A stretch of DNA of 64,000 nt. Origin: Gigaspora margarita. Its lineage: Eukaryota; Glomeromycota; Glomeromycetes; Diversisporales; Gigasporaceae. A program made the translations under genes and the position numbers. The notes beneath the pieces were generated by a model. That model ran no database searches and was not told where the DNA came from. It saw only the letters and a list, made by a program, of their open reading frames with translations. The stretch lies in assembly GCA_009809945.1 (NCBI GenBank), contig WTPW01001268.1, forward strand, positions 100,445 through 164,444, in the 5' to 3' direction. This document shows, in pieces, positions 1 to 10,560 of the stretch (within the stretch, counting starts at the first letter, position 1; each line of letters opens with the position of its first letter).

Positions 1-74
1 TTTTAAAAAAATATATTCGATGAACGTAAAAATTAAAAGTTAAATAATAAAAAATTCTTCAATTTTAATACATA

Positions 75-180
75 TTTCAGAGTATGTGTATTTTAGTCTT
101 CTAAATAAGTTTACTTAATCGATAATTATCGATTGATATAGTAGAATTTAGACTTTACTATGTAGCAACTATCTGCAATT
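75..180. repeat. Degraded relic related to the 316-bp TA-flanked MITE
   Basis: This stretch shares an ordered set of short blocks with the interior of the two intact MITEs at 49710-50025 and 55148-55463: a GTGTATTTT block, then AAGTTTACTTAAT, then AATTTAGACTTT and TATGTAGCAACT. No terminal inverted repeat is left. It reads as an old, truncated copy lying just outside the left target-site duplication of the LINE. Assignment is by eye only. Confidence 0.35.
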
Positions 181-217
181 AACTAAAAATCGATTTTACT
201 TCAATATTTTTTTTTTT

Positions 218-533
218 AACTTTGGCAACCACGCGTTAACTTTATTAAATAGATTTCATTATTATACAACAATGACTATTAACAACATGTTAAGCATAAA
301 CCCAGCCTTCTTTAAATTCGATGACCCATGTTTGGTTGTCGCACTGATGTTTGCCATCTATGTCCACATACGTTATAACACGTATTTCAGACATAGATAT
401 AGCTTGGTACTCAGCTACCGTGTCAATGATTACCCTACATCTTGCTGCCTTCTATTTACAAATGTTTCTAAAACTATTACTATATCTATATATAATATAT
501 TTTCTAAATATAATCTTAATTAAAAAGAAAAGG
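218..533. other. Segment between two A-tails of the LINE; possible 3' transduction
   Basis: This piece lies inside the target-site duplications but beyond the T run at 535-556 that follows the LINE stop codon. It has no similarity that I recognise to LINE coding sequence, and its open frames look accidental. The simplest reading is flanking DNA carried along by a read-through transcript, ended by the second T run at 209-217. It could instead be the ordinary 3' untranslated region with an internal A-rich tract. Confidence 0.4.
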
Positions 534-565
534 TTTTTTTTTTTTTTTTTTTTTTTCCTCCTTTT

Positions 566-2569
566 TTAATTTTTTGACTTGATCCACCATACGGATGGTA
601 GAGAGCTAAAAATCTGTTTGCTCAGAGTCTCACACACAAGCTTTTTGGTCTTGATGAGTTTTTCTTTTAGAGATTTCCAAATATTCGAGTTCTGTGGTTC
701 GGTTTTGTCGTTCAGTTTTCTTTTCTTCTTCGCGGGTTCTTGTAAATTAGCTCGTTGACCGGATCGCATCTCTTCTACTCCTCTTTTCTTCGCTTTCGTA
801 ATACCTGTCGAATTTTCCCATTCACACATTTTCTTACAGCGTTCTACCCATATTACTCTGTAAAAACCTTCCTGGTATACATGCGTCAATGCTCTAATCG
901 CGTCATATGTCTCTTTGGTGCTTGTTAGTAATAGCCAAAAGTTTCCTAAAGTGCTTTGCCTTACCAAGCCTCTTATGTAGTCTTGTCGTGCTCTGAGCCG
1001 TTCTTGTCTCGTTTTATGTAAGACGGACGTACAAAGGTCTCGTAGTGTTATAATAGCTCTAGTTTCGTCTTTGAGATATGCCCAGGCAAGGCTTATTGCC
1101 TGTGCCTCTAACTCGAGCCATATGTGTTCCAAAGCCTTGCAACAGGTTAGATGGTCTAGTGTTTCTGCTGCTTGATCCTTACATAAGACACAGTATGGGT
1201 CTGGGTAGACGTTCGGTTTTCTCTTACACAACTCTGTTTTTGTAGGCAGTACTTGAAACAGTCCCTTGATTTTTGTTACTAAGCTATTACTTGTATCTTC
1301 TGATCTGCATTTTGAACCTTTGATCTCCTTTAGATTTTCCCAACAAAAGAACCAGCTCGTTTCTTCTTCTGAATTTTCATCTCTGTAACGTTCGTTCTTC
1401 TTCGATAAGTACCATTCGGCTTCTATGTATCGCTGTTGAACTTCTAGTATGAACTTTCTAGGCAGAACCTCAATTACACTTTCTTTCCACTTCAAGTTAC
1501 AGCACCAACGCTTGGGTTGTTTAAATAAAAGAATCCAACTAGTATCACATAGTGCTCCCTCTTTTGCCAATCTGTCTGCCTCTTTATTCCATTTTATACC
1601 TGTGTGTGCTCTGACTTTGCAAAGTTTAATTTTAAGCCTCTTATATTGAACTACTTCTACTATTTTATCTAGAACTACTCTATTTTTATACTTAAGCATA
1701 TCTTTAAAATCTGTATTATACATATAACTATTTATACTATTAATTGCTGCTAAAGAGTCCATCTTTATTACTACATTAGCATCTGCCTTGGTCGTTAGCA
1801 GTGCACATAGAATTGCGACTAGTTTGGGTCTCGTAGAAGAAGGCCAGTAGGTTACTCCGACTTTTCCTACTGTGAAGCTCATCTTTTTCTCGTTAATTAC
1901 CTGAATCCATCCTGCACCTATTTTGTCAATTCCACCTCCGTCCTCTCTCGGCTGTATCCAAGATCCATCTGTGTAAAAACAATAGTTCTCCAGGTTCACT
2001 ATCATATTTTTCTCCAGGTTTTCTAAGATGAGGTTTTCGACCTTTTCCGCGAAACTTTGTGACTTGACTAACTCACGTTCTGCATAATCTATTTCTTTTA
2101 GTTGCGGTACCGGACATTCTTGCACTGGGGTCAAATAGTACCCAGGCTTGTCTTTAAGCAATGTTGTAGGAAAGTTTGTTATCCAGTTATTTTCTCGTTT
2201 TGTAATTCCTACTGCCGCACCTCTAATAAGATTTTTGTTACAGCTAATCATGCATCTGTTTTCTTTGCCTTTTGTATTAAGGTTACAATCTCTGCATTTT
2301 ATCAAACTACATTTGTCCCCTCCTATATGCATTTCTGTCCAATGTTCGATAAGGGCTGACTTTTCTAATATTTTAGTAACCCTGCCAAGGTACCACTTCT
2401 TCTTGTTCTTTTGTGCAAACCATATCCACTGTTTACGTCTGTTGTCTGCTGTAACATTTCCACAATGCGGCTGAAGTGCAGAAGTATTTATATCATTGCT
2501 AAGAAAATCTTCTTTGACTTTACGACTTTCTGCATTATCAATTAGGAGCTCTTCTAGTTTTGGAACCAA
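566..2569 (-). pseudogene. LINE RNase H and C-terminal region, inactivated
   Basis: An open frame of about 667 codons without a proper ATG; it is the downstream part of the LINE polyprotein. An RNase H type I fold is visible: FYTDGS (D201), then the helix that normally carries the catalytic Glu, here RPKLVAI with K249, then KMDSLAAI (D271) and KVRAHTG..NKEADRLA (D332). The Glu-to-Lys change should abolish catalysis. A Cys/His cluster (CVLC..DHLTCC) follows at about residues 450-470, as in other fungal LINEs of this type. The frame differs from that of the upstream reverse transcriptase segment, so a frameshift separates them. Confidence 0.8.
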
Positions 2570-3669
2570 AGAGGAACTTTACGTCTGCAGTTTGTGCCTC
2601 GTGCTGTCTTTATCTGCTACCATGTTAATAGATTCCTACCACTATGGTCCAGTAATTGTCTGACGAAGAAGAGTCCCAAATCTATACATGTCTGTTTGCT
2701 TTGTTTTTCTGACTTGCTATCTAGCATGCTAATAATAGTGGGCCATTTTCTTGTAGATGCTAGCTTCCTTCTACCATATTAAAAATTAGGTCCAGATTTT
2801 TACATTGTTCTATTGTATTTACTGCGACATTACTACACCAAACTCTTCCATCTAGCTTAACATCTTGATATTGCCATATGTCCTGTGTTATGCATTCCCT
2901 AAGAATCCCTTGTCTTATTCGTATTTTGGTTATCTGCTCAACCTGACCTGCGCTATTTAGTCTTTTAAGTAGTGAAACCGCCTGCTTTGCGAGTAGTGAA
3001 CTGGCTAGAGTTTTTACACTTAAGGCCCCTTTGTGTGTTAATATGCTATTCGGCGCAGTTCTTACGATTCCTAATTTCCTTTTAAAAAGATTTAGCACTG
3101 GTTGATAGATTTTTCTGAGTTCCTTTTCTGTTAAGGCGAGGGCTTGTAGAATGTACTTAATTTTAGGTAACAAGACTTGGTTGTTAATATATGTTAACTG
3201 ACTGCCGGTGACCCGCTTTTTGTTCAGTGTATGTACGAAAAGCGAGATAACTTTTTTGACCTTCTTTTTGATGTTTGGTAAATTTCGCGTTGTACGTAAG
3301 TAGGTACCCAGGAATTTGACATCACTAATTCTCTTTTCTGCTATTATTTGTGTGTCTCCAAACCGAATGGCTTGTTCTATATTTGACTTCTCTGCATTTA
3401 GTACTACTAGTTTCAACTTGGCCCCATTTACTTTAATTCCATTTAGTTGATAAAACTCGTTAGCTAGCTCTAGTATTTGTGTAAGCTGCTCTTTATTGAA
3501 TGCTATCCAGGTTGTATCATCAGCGTATGTTAACACTGCGTGTCTTGCTTTAGCCGCTCCCTCTAGGCCAAGCCTTTTCTTCTCCTCTTTATTAATCTGA
3601 ACTGTATATCCAAAACCTTTTTCTTTTTGTATACAGTGAAGCAGAGGGTCGTAGTATATCCTCCAGATA
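2570..3669 (-). pseudogene. LINE reverse transcriptase, C-terminal half, broken
   Basis: Read on the minus strand, this starts within WRIYYDPLLHCIQKEKGFGY and runs to TYADDTTWIAFN, where YADD holds the two catalytic aspartates of the reverse transcriptase palm. The thumb and connector follow to 2760. The fingers, most of the palm and the endonuclease are missing because of 5' truncation. From 2760 to 2570 the same frame shows five stops (three TAG, two TAA) within about 60 codons, before the frame shifts into the RNase H part. No intact protein can be made. Confidence 0.85.
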
Positions 3670-3686
3670 GATTTTACTTCAATATT

Positions 3687-3870
3687 ATTGGCTATTTATA
3701 CTATATATTATATATATATATAGGACGTGACAGATGGGTGACCCCCCCCTAGAAAATTACGTGATTTACCGCACTTCCTTTAGTGAAATATCAAAAAGTA
3801 CTTTAAAATATACAAGTTACCTGAATAATTAATTCATATTAGCTAATTAGAAGAAAGTTATTTTATGAAT
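3687..3870. other. Short AT-rich spacer, no gene seen
   Basis: A TA microsatellite (about 3700-3722) and a C run are the only features. No coding signal. Confidence 0.6.
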
Positions 3871-4116
3871 TTGAACCAGGTTCTGAACCAGGTTTTAGAA
3901 CTTAACCCGAACCAAACCAGGTTCCAGAACCAGGTTCCAGAACTAGGTTCAAGAACCAGGTTCCAGAGCCAGGTTCTTGAACCAAGTTCTGGAACTTAAC
4001 CTAAACCAAACCAGGCTTGGAACCTAAGTTATAAAAACCAAGTTCTTAGGTCCATAAAATAAAACCTAAAGGTTTTGGAACCAAAACCGAACCTAAACCA
4101 ACCTAACCATCCCTAG
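3871..4116. repeat. GAACCAGGTTC minisatellite, possible hAT subterminal region
   Basis: Many copies of GAACCAGGTTC and its degenerate forms run head to tail; the unit is itself nearly palindromic. The tract ends in AACCATCCCTAG, the mirror of a CTAGGGATGG terminus seen on some hAT elements. No matching left end was found, so element status is uncertain. Confidence 0.6.
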
Positions 4117-4120
4117 TAGT

Positions 4121-4203
4121 GAATAACCCAGTTACACACAGGTTCATATTCCATGCCGAAGGCACAGATTTAAATATGAACCCGTGTGTGTAACAGGTTA
4201 TTC
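4121..4203. repeat. 30-bp-stem imperfect hairpin
   Basis: The arm at 4121-4150 (GAATAACC..TTACACAC..GGTTCATATT) is mirrored at 4173-4203, with a loop of about 22 bases. The few mismatches are scattered. It could be a small foldback element or a transcribed hairpin. The open frame across it on the minus strand (4103-4321) matches nothing I know. Confidence 0.7.
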
Positions 4204-5540
4204 CACATACCCATATAATAACTATCATATTGCACGGTGTCTGACGTAACAATCCCGTGCCAATAAGTAAATGAAAAAAGCACGGGTTGTCACATAAGAC
4301 CCGTACAATAAGTTTTATCAACGCACTTTAAGTATCCTTCACCTTTTTCTTAAGATAAATAGGGTAGGAGCTTAAGCTTTTGTGTAGTATATAGTTATTG
4401 AATACGAAGCATTGTATGGTAAAGCTATATTATACAATTATAAGTCAAATGAATATCAAATTAATACAACCGTAATGTTATGCGAACATGGTAAAACAAT
4501 GTTGGAATAAAGATTCATAAAAATGGGCATCAGAAAAACTCTGAAATTTTAAAAAATGACGAGAAGATTATCAAATTTTAACGGAACTAAAAATACCTAA
4601 GCATATCAGAAACTTTAATATAAATGTTCTCAAAGAAAAAACTGCCGCCGAAGATAAATTACATTTATCACAAAAAGGAGCACATCTTTTAAAGTTCTTT
4701 TATGATAAAAGTAGAAACTGAAAGTGTTATCCATTCAATCCAGATAAATTAATCCTTAAAATAATATCTAGTTAGAAAATAAGAATAAAGTGAAATTAGC
4801 CTCGTTACATTTTCTAAATGAAATTTAAATCCCATTTTACCCATTATCAAGAGACTATATTATATATAAATAATAAATTTATATTGCTTGCTCAACTATT
4901 TTTACTTTGATGTTTATAAAAAGGATAATCTTATAGCCAACCAGAGTGGCCGATTATTCAATGATTTATATTTATATTTTATTCCCGATATTTAACCAAA
5001 GTTTAATCAAAGTTGTCACGAATGGCGCCATTAAATCGACAACTATCGGGAGAAAAATATAATTGCCATGTTTATAATCCGATAGTGCTTATCCAACCAG
5101 TGATAACTGGTCCCAGATTTTCTATGTGCCATAAATTTAAAATTAATAACAACTCGTTATCAAGCATTACGTAACAGATATTAATTTTGATCAAGAGTAT
5201 ACATTTAAAAGTTTATCTGTTCTAAGGCAATAATTTTTGATTAACGGTTACGGATTAATGATTACGTGGTTTTATCATGTTATTATGACTTTATCGATGC
5301 GTATAAAAAATATTTACATTTATAAACACATTAGATATTTTTATAGGTTCGCATATAAAATTCACTTTTATTAAATTTTATTAAATTTTATTAAATTTAT
5401 TCAAATTTATTACAGTATTTCATCAGATAAATCGAAAATAAAAAAAACTTTTTAAACACATAATTATATCTTTGATTTTAAAAATAATAGATTTTTTTAT
5501 TAATTTAATAAACTTCTNTTCACTAAACAAAATATACAAA
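4204..5540. other. Gene-poor AT-rich stretch
   Basis: No coding region is supported. A short inverted repeat (TTCCCGATA / TATCGGGAG) sits near 4981-5055, and a triple ATTTTATTAA run near 5368-5400. One unresolved base lies at 5518. Confidence 0.5.
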
Positions 5541-5960
5541 TAACGAATTTAACTAAAAGTTTTAGAGGCACTTAGTTTCAGAGATTATTTCTCTTACTCA
5601 TCCCAACCACTACGTAGAGGTGTGTCTCTTTGGTTGGGAAGGTACAATAGGGTTTGGTGCTAAAATAAAGACCACCTCATAAGGGGAAAGAAGTTTGCGA
5701 TCAAGTGCAGCACCCATAACTTACCTTGATTGTTGTTAGCACTGAGAACTCGTATTATACCCCAACCACATTCTCTCCTGCACCTCCCGTACAGGAGCAG
5801 GTTGTTCTTCAACGAAGCTTGCTTGGCTTGTTCTTACGAAGCTTGGCTCTTCTTAGTTCGCTTACAAAAACCTCTCTGCCCAGTTTTTTTTGCTGCTTAA
5901 ATCAAGGAAGAATCGTAACCAGCTCCTAATACAGAACCAGTAGACCTTGAAACAAAGGAA
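5541..5960. other. GC-richer block with hairpins, identity unknown
   Basis: This block stands out from its AT-rich surroundings. It has a hairpin TCCCAACCA / TGGTTGGGA (5601-5639), another CTCCTG / CAGGAG (5776-5798), and a doubled GAAGCTTGGCT-type motif near 5813-5850. A 67-codon open frame at 5726-5929 starts without a convincing ATG. It could be a decayed exon, a repeat family member or an RNA gene. I cannot tell which. Confidence 0.3.
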
Positions 5961-6057
5961 GTCAAAAAAGCTGAACATCATTAAGTATAGCCGGGGGTGG
6001 CAAAAAGGAAGTGAACTAAAAGCGTGAAAATAAAAAATTTGGTAAACACACTATATT

Positions 6058-6140
6058 TATGATGATCACGTCTGTTATGATGTTTGTTATGATGATCACA
6101 TTTGTTATGACGTTTGTTATGATGATCACATACTGATCAT
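6058..6140. repeat. Short tandem repeat rich in TGATCA
   Basis: About three imperfect copies of a TGATGATCACATTTGTTATG unit lie directly before the left edge of duplication copy A. Confidence 0.7.
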
Positions 6141-6149
6141 CAATTTTTA

Positions 6150-6265
6150 TTGGATAACAGTATTAACTGTCATTACTTAAATCCTAACATTAACCATAAA
6201 AAAAAAAGCTACCCCCCAAAAATTTGTATTTTTCGGTGGCTTGTCTATTGCCCAATTTCATTTTA
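6150..6265. repeat. Solo end of the CGGTGGCTTG transposon family
   Basis: The sequence matches the inner part of the terminal repeat of the complete element at 32571-33351 (a CCCCAAAAATTTGTATTTTTC-like run and CGGTGGCTTG). No partner end is close by. It marks the left edge of copy A. A fuller version, including the ACTCACTTATAC outer part, lies at the left edge of copy B (about 11840-11985). Confidence 0.55.
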
Positions 6266-7470
6266 ATCAGCCAAAAGGTAACGAAACCATGCAGTACGTA
6301 TATTATGATTGACTAAACCAGGATGTACGGTATCATTTATCAGATCAGACCTCTTTAACATTGTCATTTACTAAAAATTTGAAAATTTTAAGGTATTCAC
6401 GAGTTTATAAATCAATCTTACACACAAATAATTAGTCATGCATACATACAAGCATATTTTAAAATCTAGTTTTATATTTTGTTATATTGTAATAAGCTAA
6501 ACTTTTTAATAGATTCAAATGTATCAGCACTGGCAGTTTAAGTGCTGCAATATTAACATTTAAAATGTTTGGATATTTATATGTTAGTAATATTATGTTA
6601 GAATAATAAATTAGATGTTTTGAAAGGTTTTTAACTCATCATAATTATTCGTAATTGTAAAGTATCTTAGTTTTGAAGACTGTTAAAATTATATTGTTTT
6701 AAGGGGTTTGTTTATGTAAAATGCAGTATTTGAATTTGTATTGTACGTATCAGAATCTAGAAATGATACCAAGAGAACCTGTTTTCTCTTAGCACTACTT
6801 ATTTTTTAGATTTCCTATTATTTAGTATTTACTAGAACCCGAATTTAAATCACAAAAAAATTTCAGATCATACGATTTAATAATCATGATATATCAATTA
6901 TCATATGATAAAAGCGAAAGTATAAAACTAGAATGTGTAAGTAATGTTAATCGCATGAACTGAGATACGTAGTGATTTAACATCAGTTCTTATATGGAAA
7001 TCGTGATATGATCACTGGCCTCCATAAACTCTACTTTATATAGGCACATTCTTTATATATACTGTATATTGTATATACTATATAATCTGGTTTTATGCTC
7101 GAAACTTGGTGCTAAATACTGTACTGTATAAATACATATTTTTTTATACAAATTATATACTATAAATATATGCAACATATTTTAGTTTTAAATGCGTACT
7201 ATAGCTTATACAAATTATACATATAATTTAATCTCTAAAATTGACTTAAAAATTTTGATAATATATTTCAAAAAAAATTTTTTAAAATGAAGTTAAAAAA
7301 TTTGAGAATAAGATTGTAACTATTTAACCTCAAAAATTTAATCTTAGATCATATAAAATAGGTAAAAAAAAAAAAAAATTTTTACAAAAAATAAATTTTA
7401 GATTGTTCTATTCCTTTACATATAGAACCATGTAAAATACATATATACAGTTTTTAATTATCTTTTATAT

Positions 7471-8439
7471 TCATGACCCACCAAGTAGTGGAAAATCATT
7501 TTGATATTTATCACTATTACGATTAGTATGGTCTATCGAATTAATTTTTGTATTTTTCCAAGGATTATTTGGGTTATTCCTATTTTCAAAATTACCACCT
7601 CACGATCTTGAATTATTTTCATCCTTAATATTAAATTTTCTGAAATTTGTAATAGGAACACTTTTATTATGTTTTACAATTGGTTCCTCGGTTAATTTGG
7701 TTAAAATTTCTTCTATAACCTTATCGTTATAGGAATCTGAAGTAGGTTGAGGTTTTATGCTAATTATTCTTTCAAATCCTTCTTCATAACTAGGAAGAAT
7801 CATCCATTTTTGAAAGTCTGCTAAAATTTCAAGACCTTTTTGACCTTTAACCTCTGTTGGATGNTTTTGTCTTTCAAGAATGCGTGATGAGCATTCCTAT
7901 CGAGTTATTATTATTCATTAATAAAATNACGATAAATTACAATTACAGTATTAAAAGTTTTTCAACGAACCTCCATAGGGGTATCCATTATAATAGCATC
8001 AACTGGTACACCGAAACTCCACGCTAAATTGATCCATACTTGCCTTTGATTTCCATTAAAATTACACCTATCAACTATTACATTCATTCCCTTATTAATT
8101 AATGACTTAGTCAGTGAAAGCTTAAAAACTTGGTACATATGTAAATTTGTGGATAACTATCTCATTTAATTTTGCTTTAAACAAATCTTCACATGCTCGT
8201 CGAGTTCCTAAATCATCTTGGTTAACTCGATACCATTTCTATTAACCACAGCAATAAATAATTAATTTAGTAATATTATATTCATCTTGCTTTAAATATA
8301 ATAATAATTAATTTACATCAGGATAAGCTTGACAAAGACTGTTGGAAAATGTCAATTTTCCAGAACCAGGAACTCTAACACAAACCAATACCCTATTCTC
8401 TGATACATTTTTCTCGATAATTTTTGTATCCCAACTCAT
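7471..8439 (-). pseudogene. P-loop kinase-like gene, copy A (decayed)
   Basis: Four exons can be traced: 8439-8327, 8238-8161, 8105-7971 and 7896-7471. The product begins MSWDTKIIEKN and has a Walker-A region (VPGSGKLTFS), then WYRVNQDDLGTRRACE, VIVDRCNFNGNQRQVWI and ECSSRILERQKHPT. This is the pattern of ATP-binding polynucleotide-kinase-like (AAA_33) domains. Damage: the Walker-A Gly and Ser are replaced (RVPGSGKL), the second intron starts with AT instead of GT, and an in-frame TGA at 7600-7602 (CGA in copy B) removes the last 42 codons. An unresolved base sits at 7864. The C-terminal tail is polar and Asn-rich. Once it probably phosphorylated or repaired nucleic-acid ends; now it is probably dead. 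Confidence 0.65.
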
Positions 8440-8880
8440 TAGATCCAATTTATGAAGATATATAAAAAAAGGAGTGATTGAAATAAACTTAGATTGTATT
8501 GTATATTAATAAAAAAAATAAGCAGTGAAGAACATTAATATAATTGTGTATTATTTACCAACCTAGGTAGCAATATAATAAAAGCCACTAATACCAAGAG
8601 ATTTATAGGTAATGCAGGGGAAATTACGAGAAATTATAGTATCCTTGTGAATGTGAAGTTTTCCGTATCCTAATTACCTAAATCGTTGAGTCATTTATCT
8701 GTATATCTGCAGTCTGTAATGATTGCAGAAATAAATTAAATTTCAGCAGAAACTTTCTTGTGTAGTTTGATTTGGTTTAAATTCACTCTCTATCTTTCTT
8801 AAAATCTTTATATTTTTACTTTTCGAATTGTATTAAACCCATAATGTTGACCAAGTGTTGTTTCTGTATCGGCTTGAGGT
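8440..8880. other. Upstream region of the broken kinase, copy A
   Basis: AT-rich, conserved in copy B (16455-16860). No coding signal is seen. Confidence 0.4.
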
Positions 8881-9240
8881 ATGGATCGATTTTCAATATA
8901 TACTTTAAGAACTAAACAGCCGCAGATTTAAGTTAATCAGAAATTTTGTAACCCGATTCATAGAGCGGCGACTCTTATATTGGCCATTCTTGGAGCTGTA
9001 TGTAAATTCGTATTTTATTCTTTTATTTTCATATTCCTACATTCGCATCAACATAATCATAATGACTTGAATATTTCTTTATTCATAGTTAGCATATATG
9101 ACCAATGCCTATCATTTTTCACTATTGGCTGGACAATTTGGGATTAAAAACTATTGGGTCAAAACATTCAGCTTACGAAATCTTGGAATATTAACAATCA
9201 AATTTGCCGGCACGTCCTGCTGATAGAATATAATACTTTG
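8881..9240 (+). pseudogene. Possible relic of a small spliced membrane protein gene, copy A
   Basis: An exon-like stretch after an AG at about 8938 reads NPIHRAATLILAILGA and ends in a GTATGT donor. After an intron ending TTCATAG (9089), a second stretch reads LAYMTNAYHFSLLAGQFGI. The hydrophobic run after an HR..T motif recalls very small mitochondrial inner-membrane assembly proteins such as Cox14, but this is weak. Copy B has a deletion removing the donor and a Tyr-to-stop change in the second stretch. Both may be chance. Confidence 0.2.
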
Positions 9241-9824
9241 TAGCTTACACCAAGGTATTTTAAAGGTTCTTTGAAACTATATGATGCGGTATGTAATTTA
9301 AATTTCAACTTCAAATTAAAAAATAAATTTAATATATGGAACGGAATTTAAGTGGATTTGGGATTTCTTAGTTAATTTATAGATTTACGTACAGTAAATT
9401 ATACCCTAAAATATTAGGCTTACTATCTACACATAAACTATTATCTTTATAACAATCATCTTTAAATTCGAGCACAATGTATTGGACGCATACCAAAAAA
9501 ATAATAAATTTTTTTCTTAAAGACGAATATATTTATTTTGGATTTTATTTAAATTATTCATATTTTAAGATACTATATACTAAAATACTAAAAATATATT
9601 TAGTTTACAATATTTCTAACTTTAACAATTAATTTATTTCACTTTAATATACTATTAAAAATTTATTTCACTACTAAAATTTACTTCGCATTTTAACATA
9701 CTACAAAAATTAATTTATTTCACGCTTAAACATATTACTAAATTTATCTTGCACTTTGTGTTTCGATTCGGTTATTATCAGCTTTTTCTAAAAAATAAAA
9801 TAAGATAAAAAAATGAATGTTGCG
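9241..9824. other. AT-rich spacer, no gene seen
   Basis: Repeated runs of AATTTATTTCACTTTAA and TATACTA are visible, with no coding signal. The stretch is shared with copy B. Confidence 0.4.
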
Positions 9825-10150
9825 TCATTGAAAAATTGAACAAGGACGTTTACAATAATTGTTGCCACGAAGAGCTTCCAGTTGCATCAATTTTTATACA
9901 ATTATATGTATTCGCTCGGCAACAAATGAATTATCAGGTCCTGCCCACCCGACCAGACCCAAGACCCAATAAAACCTATGTTATCACCTCCAGAACTATA
10001 AGAAGAAACGAACATTCGTAACAAGCGTCCACCGTTATTCCTAACTAGCAACTTCCCAGGTTACGGCCACGATGTGCTTTCAAATTTCTTTACTTATAGC
10101 CCCGGGCTGCAAAACAACAATTTAGCAACTATCCAGTAGTAAAAATATAT
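9825..10150. other. Strongly conserved GC-richer block, copy A
   Basis: About 300 bp is nearly identical to 17808-18140, more so than the flanks of the duplication. A 61-codon open frame on the plus strand (9836-10021) opens with TTG, not ATG. On the minus strand a short ATG frame (MFVSSYSSGGDNIG...) lies opposite, but its ATG is changed in copy B. Neither protein is recognised. It could be a promoter or 5' region, an exon, or a non-coding RNA. Confidence 0.35.
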
Positions 10151-10560
10151 TACCTTATATCTGCTATTTCGTATGTGTTTCCTCGGGTAAAAAAAATTCT
10201 CACGTTATAATAAAAATTAAACTGAAAATGTAAAGGGCATAAAGCAAAAAGTGTGTACGAAGAGGATATTGTTAACCATAAAAGGTAGGAAGTGTAAAGT
10301 GTAGAAAATGTAGAAAATAAGAAAAGGTAATCATAATTTTTTTTATCGATTCTTCTGTTTTGATCTTAAATAACATTCATGTAAACAGATCTACACGTGA
10401 AAATCAACCAATCAAAAAGCATGTAACGATCCTTTTTTAAAATTTATATCTTCTAGCGAAGGTTTCTAAATGACTGTGATCAAACTTAATAAAATGATTT
10501 TATTTTAATTATACAAGCTTGTAGGATTGAAATAAAAAAAGGATTGTTGAGTTTGATCTA

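Larger units (their letters stand above)
209..3669 (-). mobile_element. 5'-truncated LINE (non-LTR retrotransposon) with 17-bp target-site duplication
   Basis: The element lies on the minus strand. A perfect direct repeat, GATTTTACTTCAATATT, flanks it at 192-208 and 3670-3686, as expected for target-primed reverse transcription. Its 3' side (left) ends in a T run (A run in the element's sense), and its 5' side begins abruptly inside reverse transcriptase at the conserved WRIYYDPLL motif, so it is a classic 5' truncation. It encodes the end of reverse transcriptase and then an RNase H domain. Stops and a frame change between the two parts make it dead. A second T run at 535-556, just after the last stop codon, probably marks the usual 3' end of the family. 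Confidence 0.85.
6150..10560. repeat. Segmental duplication, copy A
   Basis: This interval aligns by eye, in the same order and direction, with 11845-18850. Matching anchors include the CGGTGGCTTGTCTATTG block (6236 and 11946), the broken kinase gene (7471-8439 and 15505-16454), the conserved block (9825-10150 and 17808-18140), and the right edge around CTAGCGAAGGTTTCTAAATG (10454 and 18730). Copy A lacks the three insertions found in copy B and so preserves their empty sites. Exact edges and identity need an alignment. Confidence 0.85.

Noticed and set aside
272-569. Two overlapping plus-strand open frames of 72-83 codons
   Set aside because: They lie in the non-coding 3' segment of the LINE insertion, run into a T tract, and show no domain or splice context.
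1449-2782. Plus-strand open frames opposite the LINE
   Set aside because: They are antisense to a clear RNase H/RT reading frame and match nothing.
4103-4321. 72-codon minus-strand open frame
   Set aside because: It spans the hairpin at 4121-4203; the open frame is a by-product of the inverted repeat.
6058-6140. Possible CRISPR-like short repeat array with TGATCA
   Set aside because: Only about three imperfect direct units, no spacers of constant length, and a eukaryotic context.
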